DNA of 29,787 nucleotides from Fragilaria crotonensis (taxonomy: Eukaryota; Bacillariophyta; Fragilariophyceae; Fragilariales; Fragilariaceae). Both the position numbers and the translations under genes were made by a program. The notes beneath the pieces are model-generated. The model worked only from the letters and a program-made list of their open reading frames with translations. It was not told where the DNA came from and ran no database searches. Of the stretch, positions 1 through 9,204 are shown one piece after another. Location of the stretch: positions 1 to 29,787 of the forward strand of contig JAKSYS010000728.1 in assembly GCA_022925895.1 (NCBI GenBank), written 5' to 3'. Positions within the stretch are counted from its first letter, which is position 1. Each line of letters starts with the position of its first letter.

Positions 1-805
1 CAGTAGGAGGGCCTGTAGGAGCAGATATATGGCAGCTAGGGGTGTCAGATGGAGACGGTGAAGGCTGAGGAGATTCGGTAGGTGTTGTCGATGTAGGATC
101 TGGCGTGATCATGGTGTCATGCTGCTCTGTAGTGGGAGTGCAGGATGGAGTAGATGGATTCGCAATAGAAGTAGTTGCACCTCTCGATAGACTTGGAGTC
201 GGAAGGGTCGGCGATGCCGAGGCGATCGAAGCAGAATCAACCTTCTCGGAATCTCCCGATTCCCCTTGCTTCTTTCCTCCTCTTCCGCTCTTCTTTCCGC
301 CTCTGCTGCTCTTCTTTCCATCTCCGCTGCTCTTCTTTCCACCTTTGCTTGTCTTCTTTCCACCAGTGACGCTATTGTCATCTCCTCCACCACTCGTTCC
401 TCCCTTCCCATCAGCGCTTGCTCCTTTATCTCCCTTGCCATTACTGCAATCCTTACTCTCGACAGAATTTGGGTGAGAAATAGTTGGCACGTCGCTGTGA
501 TGTTGAATTTCTCGTCCCTTGTGGCCACCCTTCGCGGCCTTGACGTCCTCCTCAGCCTTCGACCGGGGCCTTGTGTCGCCATCTCCCTTGCCTCTCATCG
601 TCTTGTCCCTCCCTTTGATAGAATTGCCTTCGCCTTTTTCGGTGATCTTCAGCCTCGTCTCCTCCTTCTCTACTTTCGCCGTCTTCAGGGGCACATCACT
701 TTCGACCAACTTGTCCTCAGGGGACGAACGACTGATTCGAGCGGAGACCGCAGAACTTCTGGTAGCCATGAGCATCAGGATAGCGAGGATCCTGACGAAA
801 TTCAT
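1..805 (-). CDS. Secreted Lys/Ser/Gly-rich silaffin-like protein, 5' part (3' end outside window)
   Basis: Reading leftward from an ATG at 805-803 there is an uninterrupted frame of 268 codons that leaves the window still open, so the gene is partial. Residues 1 to about 22 form a typical secretion signal: a short N-terminus with Arg5, a hydrophobic core ILAILMLMA, then small residues (SSAVSA) suited to signal peptidase. The mature part is hydrophilic. Residues 30-100 are charged and Lys/Glu-rich. Residues 148-179 hold five imperfect 7-8 residue units built on G-G-K-K followed by Ser/Gly/Arg. Residues 192-268 are Thr/Ser/Pro-rich and mucin-like, with a few Cys. No enzymatic domain is visible. 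Clustered lysines spaced by Ser/Gly behind a signal peptide resemble silaffins and other biosilica-associated diatom proteins, but such proteins are recognised by composition, so this is inference. It could equally be another secreted or cell-wall protein. The start was chosen because it supplies the signal peptide. Confidence 0.6.
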   Translation of the reverse strand, partial: MNFVRILAILMLMATRSSAVSARISRSSPEDKLVESDVPLKTAKVEKEETRLKITEKGEGNSIKGRDKTMRGKGDGDTRPRSKAEEDVKAAKGGHKGREIQHHSDVPTISHPNSVESKDCSNGKGDKGASADGKGGTSGGGDDNSVTGGKKTSKGGKKSSGDGKKSSRGGKKSGRGGKKQGESGDSEKVDSASIASASPTLPTPSLSRGATTSIANPSTPSCTPTTEQHDTMITPDPTSTTPTESPQPSPSPSDTPSCHISAPTGPPT

Positions 806-1766
806 CGTGAAGAGTCGTCGAGCTGTAGTCTTGCTGAACCTTGTGCAGGTAAAATTGTGAGCTTAGCGAGGTTCGAGAAAGTCGTCATTTATTGGTTTCT
901 GGCAAGACCTTATCGCATTCTAAGACGGTAAGGTGCGCTATGGGCGTCCGAACCTCGTTATAAGTATTCCTCCGCGGACAGACCGGGAACTAATTCCAGT
1001 ACTGATCATCGTATAACACGACCCTTCACGATTTGTCAGAAAGACTCGACTCGGCTTTCACGGCCATATGTAGTTGTGTCGCCAGACACTCTCATGCTTC
1101 ATCGTGAGTGCGCGATTTTGATACACGCCTAACGGACTACGTAGTCGTTTTTTCTACCGTTACTCGTACGGCGTTGGCCGACACATTGGTTTTAACTCCC
1201 ATACATTTTTCATCATTGATTCTCTCAAAGAAGAGAAGTCAGGCGTTTGCACTGACAAGGGTAATGCCATCATATTCCGTGTGTCGTGTGGAATAGTTGA
1301 TACATTCGTGCTCACAGTTTCTCCAACATCGCGTCAGTATTGAGCGATGCCGAAGTCTTGTCGTCTATTGGCGATGCCAAGAATTTGGCATTGCCATCGA
1401 CAATTGGGAAACGACTACTGTAGTATCAGTAAAGCTTTGCTGCGGAAAACTCCAGTAAAGACAAGGCGCCATCGTTTTTGTTGACACTAGTTGCTGCGTA
1501 CCGTAGTGTCAGGAGACGATGTATCTATACGAATACAACCATTCTAAAAGAGCGGGAGTGACTGAGAAAATAGGCATCATCTCTACGTTGCTGATCTATT
1601 TATTGAATAGTGATATGCCCCCGAGTCAAACTGAAGCAACATACAACAGGCTCATGTAACTTCGGCGCTCTTTCGTTCCCCGATCTGATTTTTCCGTTGC
1701 CGGAAAACTTACAGGCAAAGGTATCCTTCTCGGACGCGAACCTCTACTCCCGACTTCATCTTGAGG
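806..1766. other. Intergenic region, no gene seen
   Basis: This is the upstream side of the silaffin-like gene and the downstream side of the left SPX-MFS copy. Only short frames without codon-like character occur. It does not contain a recognisable GT8 remnant, unlike the flanks of the other SPX-MFS copies. One small hairpin lies at 1370-1395. Confidence 0.6.
1370..1395. repeat. Small inverted repeat
   Basis: An 11-base arm (1370-1380) and its near-perfect complement (1385-1395, one mismatch, G.T type) are separated by 4 bases. It lies about 370 bp beyond the 3' end of the left SPX-MFS copy. Function unknown; it may be a chance hairpin. Confidence 0.4.
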
Positions 1767-4017
1767 TTACACAGCTAAGATGGCGTAGTTTCGTCGAACC
1801 AGAATGCTGCTGATAACCATGAAAACAATGCCAGGAATAACCAGCAAGTTCAATAGATTGCGGATGCTTATAAGGCCCATGGCGGTGATTAACAAGTCAC
1901 CAGTCGCTCGACCGCTCGTCCCCACAAGAGTTGCAAGTAATCCAGAGTTGAACGTGCCTACCGCAAGAGCAGAAGGTACCACCTTACTCATCAAGGATGC
2001 AACAAACGATTCGCAAGCTTCAATACCACTGAATGCGATTAAACTCCCGGCTATGTAACGAGCCGGTCCGACTGCGAGCGGATGGCCTGCGTTGTAGGTA
2101 TCGTTAGAATGGTCCACCAAATCTGTGACATCAACCAGTATGAACATCCCAATCACGGTGATGCCAAGCAACCACATTGCCATCAGGCGGTCTTCAAAAA
2201 ATTGTGATATCCATCCAGAGAGAACTGAAATAGGGATAACGATAAGGCCATTTACTAAATGCAGGGTGCCCACGTTGCTAATCGACCACTTGAATCGATT
2301 CTTCGTGATTACAGAGGTCGATCCCACGATGGACTCCAAAGCGATGCGTTTCATAAATATGATGGCCATACAAAGCGCTGCGGCTTTTGTCATGTGCTTC
2401 AAACAGTATGTGGGACTGTTGTGTGAAACTTCTTCCTCGTCGATGTCAGCTTTCCTTAGGTGTGAGCTGTCGACAGAATCTTCGTCATCGCCGCCGTCAT
2501 CGCTCCACACCGTTTGGAAGTCTTCTTCTCGTTGACGTAACTCCTCAAGGCCAGATCGATTCGGTTCTCCAAAGGTGAACGTCACCAGAAGCGTGTAGAT
2601 TGACCATGCAACAGCCATGAAATACCCAGGCCCTGTCATCCCATTAAAGTACTGTTTCCCTAAAATCGGCAACGTGAATTCAAAATTATAAAGATCCAAA
2701 ACGATTGCCATCCCCGGTCCCAGAGCAGCTCCAAGTGCTGTCATTAGAGCAAAGGCCGCACTCGATGCGGTCCGAAGCGAAAAGGGCGTGGCATCCGCAA
2801 CGTATCGTCGATTGATAACGCGAGGAGCACCCAGACCACAAACCGCGCGACCCACCAAGCACATATTGATACTCTGATAGGAATATGCGTTGGAGTAGAG
2901 CAGATTACCGACAATCATGAGGACACCAGAAAACATGATAGGCTGCTTGTAGGACGTGTTCGTCCAGAAAGAGTACCCAACAGCGCTGAGGAGTGCAAAC
3001 CATGCTGACGCTCCAATCATGATTCCTGATAGGGCATCAGACTTTCCAAGGGCGTTGGCATAATATGCACTTGAAGGCTCGATAATGTAGTTATTCATCA
3101 TGAATAAAAAGCATGAGAACAAGTTCAACACGAGCGGCCACACGTTCGAAGGGTGTAATTCCTTGGGCTTTGACGCCAGAATCTTCGTGTCACGCCACTT
3201 AGCCAAGATTCGCATTTCTTGCTTCAGATGCCGCCCTGATTGATACAGAAAGCTTGGTTCCAACATCAATCCCAACTTGGAACTCCCCTTGATCAAAAAT
3301 TGGCGACTCGACGATAGCATTCGATCCTTGACAGCGATGTTTTCTCCGCCAGCTCGTTCCACAGATTGGAGGGATGAATCAAGGATCAGACGAAACTGGT
3401 AGTATTGTTGAGAGAATTGAGTCAACTCTTGACGCATCTGTCTAGATTTCATGTATTGGGATACGGCTGTTTCCATGTGTTTCAGATGTTCCAATTCAAA
3501 CAATTTGCGAGCCTGTGGAATATCTGATTCCGCAATCGGCGTCGCATCAACGGTCCTCCGAAAGCTATTGTAACGTATTATGATTTGTCGTAAGGAGCAA
3601 ATGTTGGCGACTATGAAATGGAATGTCTCCAATGTCTCGGCGGCGACTTCTTTGGATCGTCACAAAGCCGCCTTCGAGGCTCACGAGGGATTTTTTCAAC
3701 TCGTCGAGTTGCACGTCCGCGAAGATACGACATCGTTGCAATTGCTGATCAAACGACTGGATGAATTCTTCTCGTTCCAAGGATGCAAGTCTCTGCTGAG
3801 CTACTTCCGAAGGAACCTCGTGAGAATAGTAGTCATCCTCCGATACCATGAGGTCTGTGGAGTACTCGATCTCGCCCCTGTTTCGCCACGCCCGTCGTCT
3901 TTCGAGGAAGTATCGCATCGTCTGCTTCAGAAGCGCATAGTCGATGTAATGCTGAGACCAATCATGTTTATCATCGTTTCGTACTGATCGTTGGAGGTAA
4001 GTCTCAAAGGTTCTCAT
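1767..4017 (-). pseudogene. SPX-domain MFS transporter (phosphate-type), broken by a 1-base insertion
   Basis: Homologue of the intact 749-residue SPX-MFS protein at 27468-29717. The ATG at 4017 opens a 150-codon frame carrying the SPX start (F-E-T-Y-L, then Y-I-D-Y-A-L-L-K). After residue ~122 this frame runs into unrelated residues. From about position 3650 the rest of the protein continues in another frame to 1767: the end of SPX, a linker and the 12-helix MFS domain with the G-R-A-x-C-G-L-G-A-P-R motif. The two pieces together are 2251 bp, exactly one base more than the 2250 bp paralogue. The extra base lies in the T run at 3651-3653 (AAA on the coding strand where the paralogue has AA). 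No other disabling change is seen, so this is a very young pseudogene, a polymorphism or a homopolymer error in the assembly. SPX-MFS proteins of plants (PHT5/VPT) move phosphate across the vacuolar membrane under inositol-pyrophosphate sensing by SPX. Confidence 0.85.
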
Positions 4018-4066
4018 CTCTAGCTAACGAACAAGAGAGAGGTAACCAAGGATGTGTGTGAGGTGA
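4018..4066 (-). promoter_or_regulatory. Conserved 5' leader of SPX-MFS copy
   Basis: The bases just upstream of the start at 4017 match those upstream of the intact paralogue (29718-29769), including a shared 19-base stretch around 4024-4042 with the purine-rich core acaagagagaggt. Conservation outside the coding region suggests a 5' UTR or core promoter shared by the copies, or simply recent duplication. Confidence 0.5.
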
Positions 4067-4620
4067 GCAATAGGATTGCCTGTTGATGAACGGAGTAGGA
4101 AATGGGGATCCAACGGTATTCTCCGTTACATAACTACCTGGTACCGGTAGAAATGATGCCGGTTAGACGTTTTGGGTTTCGGGCTTTGGCTAATCTCCAT
4201 GTCGCCATTTCTCCTTGCGAACCTACATATGGTATTTTCACATGCCAATACGGCATATGATATATCTAGCTAGTAGGCTGCTCTATGCATCCAGACTAAA
4301 AGAGTTTGCAGTCATATTTACTCGTCCAGTATATACGTGTATATAGAATACATGCCTATGTAAGCTAGGACTACCGGCGGTAGCTAGGTATTGCGTACCG
4401 ATGGTTGCTTATTATTGCTTTTATATTCTTACATAGCAGTCGAATGGATTGGTTTACGACCAATCCGACTCGATCTACTACAACGTTGGATCCAGCCAAC
4501 CAATCCCAAACCACCAACTGTACCGCTTCTATTCACCATCAACTGTTACCCTAAACGCAATGGTGACATACACCTGAGAACCTAGTCGTGACACCAATTT
4601 GCAAACAAATTAAATGATCA
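4067..4620. other. Intergenic, no gene; one P1BS-like site
   Basis: No convincing coding frame. Upstream region of the left SPX-MFS copy. It contains an 8-base palindrome (4329-4336) fitting the GNATATNC consensus of plant and algal phosphate-starvation regulators. Confidence 0.5.
4329..4336. promoter_or_regulatory. P1BS-like palindrome upstream of SPX-MFS
   Basis: The sequence GTATATAC fits GNATATNC, the site bound by PHR1/PSR1 MYB regulators of phosphate starvation. It is about 310 bp upstream of the SPX-MFS start. Such a site is expected by chance about once per 4 kb, so a single occurrence is weak evidence. Confidence 0.25.
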
Positions 4621-5118
4621 TCATTCAAGCTTCTTCATGGACCACCAGCCAAATTGGATCCGGTTCTTGAATTCTTCTAGAATCACATGGTTCATTGCAT
4701 CATATGGAGAATAGATCAGCCACAGAAAAGCTTTTCCAAGTACAAGGGCTACCAAATCAGGCAGCCTTTTCTTGATGTTGTGTACCACATTGCTCAGGAT
4801 AAAGGTTTTCATCATTGCAATTGTAGGCACAACTTCTCTGCAACCACTTTAGCTAGCATCCGGGTATGGCAATTCTTTGTCTTTGTAAATACCTGAAACT
4901 TGAATCTTCTTTGACTTCCAACAACCTCAATTATAGTACTTGCCATCTTTGCTGTAGCCCAGACAACGAGCATTTGTGGCCACAAACTTTCGAATCCAGC
5001 AACTCCTAGAGACTCCTAAGGTCTGATTGCGAGCTCCGTCAGCACCAGTAAAGCTTTCCATTTTTTGGTAAATCTTGTTGAACACATTGTGAGCTGTCTA
5101 CATTGACTTCTTTCCTCC
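4621..5118 (-). pseudogene. Decayed coding remnant of unknown family
   Basis: On the minus strand one frame of 166 codons, ending at a TGA at 4621-4623, is broken by only three internal stops (one each of TAG, TGA and TAA). Its amino-acid content is protein-like, for example A-H-N-V-F-N-K-I-Y and N-Q-T-L-G-V-S-R-S-C-W-I-R-K. It is preceded by a pyrimidine tract and CAG resembling a splice acceptor. The region is poor in CpG, as expected for an old silenced element. I do not recognise the family; a transposon-encoded protein or a degenerate host gene are both possible. Confidence 0.35.
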
Positions 5119-6590
5119 TGCAGGAATAGAGTAGTCAGTAGAAAAGATTAAAACAAATGTCAAATGCAATGCATTGGGGTTAGACATCAGCCAGATTAAG
5201 TTTCGCCCACAAGAATGACAGACTTACTATGCACAAATGGCACTGTACATTGATGCCATGATTTGTCATGGCGCATCTTGTTCCTCTGTAATATTGTTGA
5301 GCACTTCAGCCTAAACTTTGGTGCACTACAAAACAAAACATGGATCTGGGTGCTTTCAACTATTACCTGAGTCGTGTCATCAATGTGAGCAATCGTATGA
5401 AATTGAAAAATTGTGATTGTTGCATACGAACGATATCCACAAAAAAGGAGTATCTGAGATTCTGTGGAATACATTGCTTTTCAAAATTCATCTTCCTCAT
5501 CAGATGATTGGAATTTGTATCCACACCGCCTCGCTTTCGAACCTCCTTTTCAACACGTTTGATAATGCGGTTGACTTCGTTGCTTCCATTGGGATTTCAC
5601 TCCTCATTTAGACCTGAAACCCAAACAATCACACTACTTCTTAGGCATGAAAATGAATTTGCTTTTTTCAATATGCAAGTGAGTTGCTTTATGCCAGTGT
5701 AGGGATGGCTTCTACTAATGGACGAGGATCTGTGATACCAAACGACTTCAAGTTCATCCAGTGAACAATAGCTATCCTTGGGTGGAAGTGCTCGCAATTC
5801 ACCTTTTGGTACACCCTTACCCATACATGCCACCATGTACAAATGACATCAAGCTGTCAAGTGTACCCTTGTATTGCTTTGCAATATCTTAAAGCAGTGG
5901 CATTGTACTTGGAGAATCCCGTCGTAATCAATGTAGTGCTGCATTGTGACACAAAGTTTCGTGCGTAGTTTTCTTGATGTAACTTGGGTATCAAGATCTG
6001 TACAGCAAATCTGGAAGGTGTATCGTGAGTTCTATGGTCCAGTAGTAGTACTAGTATTAGTACTTGTACTCCAGTATGTATGATATGCATACTTCATGTC
6101 GCCCGTTCGAGATGATGAAAACGTTATAAATAAATCGACTCTGTGGAATTATAACGCTTAACGACATACTCCCAGTTCCCAGTACATCATGGGATACGGA
6201 AACACTCCGCCGGTTGATATCAATTTAAACAGTGATGTACTCCGGAGTAGAAACTAAACAGGTTTCAGCTCGATCGGCTCGAAAGCAGACATAGCACAGG
6301 CCCATGGACTCCCTACTCTCGTATGAAGGACTCGGAGAACAATGAAAACATCCCTTACGTGCACTCTCTACTAGTTTTGTGTGAAGCTACTGTAGCTAAA
6401 TATTTTTGTCCGCAATCGCCGAACGGCGTTCTGTCCTGTGATCTGTGATTTTAAACCTTTTTCTCGTTGACTCTCGAATCCGTCGAATCTGAGTGCACTT
6501 TTGCGTCGCTCACAAACTGAAATTGAAAGTGAAAGGGAAAAGTTCCTCGCTTGATAATCTGAACTACTACTATTTCCTTTCCGAACATTC
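5119..6590. other. Gene-poor region
   Basis: Only short unrelated frames. The left part continues the CpG-poor composition of the remnant at 4621-5118 and may belong to the same dead element. The right part (about 6100-6590) is upstream DNA of the double GT8 gene. Nothing else is recognised. Confidence 0.4.
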
Positions 6591-6657
6591 ATGACTGCAT
6601 TCGCAAAACGAAGACAAATACTCTAGACCAGGAAGTACTGACCCCGTCGCAGTTCCG
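6591..6657 (+). other. Frame-shifted leader homologous to the N-terminus of the GT8 gene at 21553
   Basis: An upstream ATG at 6591 lies 67 bases before the GT8 start at 6658. In the paralogue at 21553 the corresponding distance is 66 bases and in frame, adding 22 residues. Here one extra A (run at 6616-6618) shifts the frame, which hits TAG after 11 codons. The segment is therefore a short upstream frame or a 5' UTR, and the true start is 6658. Confidence 0.6.
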
Positions 6658-9135
6658 ATGAAGTTCCAAAGTGGTGGTACTGGGTCCGTTATACTCAAGC
6701 TCTGCCGTTTAGTTGTATTTGCGTCGGCAGTGAGCTGCTCTATTGCTATCTTCAAACTCGAGTTGATCACCCTTCAAGTGCATACTACCATTCTAAAATC
6801 CACGAACGTATCCATTCCAAAAAATTACGAAAGTTTCTGGTCGGAGCAGTTTGAATTTGATGAGCATGAACGAGGTGGATCGATTCACGAATTCGAATTA
6901 GCTTTGACGGCATCATACCATGGATTTGAATCTGCTGGTAAGCAGGTATATACCGACGAAATAGAAGGGCCTACGATCGTAACGGTACACGAAAGTGCAG
7001 TTCTTGCCGATGGCATGCAAACGGATGACCCGAATCCTGACCTGAGCGCTAGACCAGAAACGATTCGCTTCGTTTTGTTCCTTTGCGACTTATCATTTTT
7101 CAACGGAGCTGTTGCTCTCTTGGCATCACTTGCAGAATCCAAAAGCGCGACATCGCTTCCACCCCTTGTAATGGTCATGGAAGATGTTCCTATCCAACCT
7201 GTTGAACAAGAAATACTCGAGGCCCTCGGAGCTCAAGTCAAGGTAGTGGACCAACCTCAGGAATTGGCAGATGCAATTAAAGTGCGAGGTTCGAAAGTCA
7301 AACAACGTTGGAGAGGCGTCTTCTCGAAAATGCACTTGTTTCGACGAGGCGTTGTTGAATGCGATTTAGTCTTTTACATTGATGTCGACGCCGTGGTGCG
7401 CGGGAATGTCATGGAATGCATGAACGATATCATTCAATTATTCCAATCGAAACCCGAACTTGACATATTGGCTTCCGGGAAACGCAAATATTTCAACAAC
7501 GGAGTCATGCTGGCAAGACCCAGAGACTCGACTTTCTCGTACCTAGTTGAGATGCTTCGAAATGGTACTTGTGTGGGTGACTGTACGGACAGCGATTATA
7601 CGACGATGATGAGACGACGAATAAACACCGATCAAGATGTATTTATTGAATACACCGAACGTTTTCCCAGCCGTTTTGAACCAATCGACGAGGACGCTTA
7701 TCTGAATCTACGTCCGATGCATTATCCGAATGATACCCATGCAACTTGCTCTGTGATCCACTATGCTGGTGGACCGAAGCCATGGGAAGCGTGGTTTTCA
7801 CTCCCTAACATCAGCATTCCCGTTGATGACTCTCGGCTGCCGATGCTGCCAGATTATTTCCCGGAATCTCTGAAGGCCCTGAAGAAGCGACGAAAGAAGC
7901 GAGGAAAGCCTTGGGCTCTTCGAGAGTGGTCGCTAGAGGTGTGGCGTGATTACTGGAATCGAGCTGTGACTTTATTGCAGGTCGACCGAGAGTTTAAATC
8001 AGTCCTGACGACATCATACAATGGAAGTGAAATCGCGGGGGAGCAGGTACAGACAAACAAAATCGAAAGGTCGGCTATCGCAATCACACTGGGACGCGCA
8101 CATGATGCTGAAGCAATACTTTTGGATGATGCAAAGCCAGACGTGACTGCGCGACGAGAAACGACTCGCTTCGTCCTTTTCCTGTGTGACTCATCATTTT
8201 TCAATGGAGCTGTTACTCTCTTGGCATCACTTGCAGAATCCAGCAGTGCGACATCACTTCCACCCCTTGTAATGGTCATGGAAGATGTCCCTATCAAGCC
8301 TTTTGAACAAGAAATACTCGTGGCCCTCGGAGCTCAAGTCAAGGTGGTGGACCAACCTCAGGAATTGGCAGATGCCATTCAATTGCGAGGCTCGAAAGTC
8401 AAACAACGTTGGAGAGGCGTCTTCTCGAAAATGCACTTGTTTCGACGAGATGTTGTGGATTGCGATGTAGTCTTTTACATTGATGTCGACGCCGTGGTGC
8501 GCGGGAATGTCATGGAATGCATGAACGATATCATTCAATTATTCCAATCGAAACCCGAACTTGACATATTGGCTTCCGGGAAACGCAAATATTTTAACAA
8601 CGGAGTCATGCTGGCTAGACCCAGAGACTCGACTTTCTCGTACCTAGTTGAGATGCTTCGAAATGGTACTTGTGTGGGTGACTGTACGGACAGCGATTAT
8701 ACGACGATGATGAGACGACGAATAATCACCGATCAAGATGTATTCATCGAATACACCCAACGCTTTCCAAACCGTTTCGAACCAATCGACGAAGACTATC
8801 CTCTGAATGTCCGACCAATGCACCATCGGGCTGATATCCATGCAACGTGCTCTGTGATCCACTATGCCGGAGGACCGAAGCCATGGGAAGCGTGGTTTTC
8901 AATCCCTAATATCACCATACCCCTTGATGGCTCTAGCCTGCCGATGCTACCTGAGTATTTCCCGGAATCTCTAAAGGCCCTCAAGAAGCAACGAAAGAAG
9001 CGGGGAAAGCCTTGGGCTCTTCGAGATTGGTCGCTAGAGATATGGCGCGATTACTGGAATCGAGCTGTGATTCGATTGCAGGATCACTCAGAGATTTTGT
9101 CGCCACCACTTGATGTTTTATTTGAGGAGCGTTAA
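6658..9135 (+). CDS. Double-domain GT8-family glycosyltransferase, type II membrane protein
   Basis: An 825-residue protein. Residues ~11-33 form one hydrophobic segment after Lys15/Arg18, typical of a Golgi type II anchor. A short stem follows, then two complete catalytic domains in tandem (about 137-440 and 504-807). Each has the hallmarks of GT8 (glycogenin-like) retaining glycosyltransferases: R-F-V-L-F-L-C-D start, the metal-binding D-V-D (242-244 and 609-611), F-N-N-G-V-M-L (279-285), D-Q-D-V-F-I-E-Y (325-332) and H-Y-A-G-G-P-K-P-W (368-376 and 735-743). Both copies keep all these residues, so both could be active. The expected role is transfer of a sugar from a nucleotide sugar to a lumenal glycan or protein; donor and acceptor cannot be told. 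A GT8 enzyme normally has one such domain. The start is ATG 6658, because the upstream ATG is out of frame and a second in-frame ATG in both paralogues aligns with it. No intron is needed. Confidence 0.9.
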   Translation: MKFQSGGTGSVILKLCRLVVFASAVSCSIAIFKLELITLQVHTTILKSTNVSIPKNYESFWSEQFEFDEHERGGSIHEFELALTASYHGFESAGKQVYTDEIEGPTIVTVHESAVLADGMQTDDPNPDLSARPETIRFVLFLCDLSFFNGAVALLASLAESKSATSLPPLVMVMEDVPIQPVEQEILEALGAQVKVVDQPQELADAIKVRGSKVKQRWRGVFSKMHLFRRGVVECDLVFYIDVDAVVRGNVMECMNDIIQLFQSKPELDILASGKRKYFNNGVMLARPRDSTFSYLVEMLRNGTCVGDCTDSDYTTMMRRRINTDQDVFIEYTERFPSRFEPIDEDAYLNLRPMHYPNDTHATCSVIHYAGGPKPWEAWFSLPNISIPVDDSRLPMLPDYFPESLKALKKRRKKRGKPWALREWSLEVWRDYWNRAVTLLQVDREFKSVLTTSYNGSEIAGEQVQTNKIERSAIAITLGRAHDAEAILLDDAKPDVTARRETTRFVLFLCDSSFFNGAVTLLASLAESSSATSLPPLVMVMEDVPIKPFEQEILVALGAQVKVVDQPQELADAIQLRGSKVKQRWRGVFSKMHLFRRDVVDCDVVFYIDVDAVVRGNVMECMNDIIQLFQSKPELDILASGKRKYFNNGVMLARPRDSTFSYLVEMLRNGTCVGDCTDSDYTTMMRRRIITDQDVFIEYTQRFPNRFEPIDEDYPLNVRPMHHRADIHATCSVIHYAGGPKPWEAWFSIPNITIPLDGSSLPMLPEYFPESLKALKKQRKKRGKPWALRDWSLEIWRDYWNRAVIRLQDHSEILSPPLDVLFEER
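6886..9087 (+). repeat. Internal tandem duplication, 1101-bp unit
   Basis: Corresponding codons of the two halves lie exactly 1101 bases apart (6892 vs 7993; D-V-D codons 7384 vs 8485 by protein numbering). The unit is one stem repeat plus one GT8 domain, 367 residues. Parts are nearly identical at the DNA level, for example from about 7384 to 7620 against 8485 to 8721, while the stem and the C-terminal parts have diverged. This suggests an older duplication refreshed by gene conversion. Confidence 0.9.
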
Positions 9136-9204
9136 GATGTTGGATCGGACGTCCCTCCCCGAGTTGAGAGTCGTGATACTCATAATTAATATTCTATGTA
9201 ACTT

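Noticed and set aside
109..582. Minus-strand frame of 157 codons rich in Arg/Glu
   Set aside because: It is a shifted frame of the silaffin-like gene; the repeat units keep it open by chance and it lacks a signal peptide.
266..931. Plus-strand frame of 221 codons rich in Ser/Leu
   Set aside because: It is the reverse complement of the silaffin-like gene's repetitive Lys/Ser coding; the minus-strand frame has a signal peptide and sensible composition, this one does not.
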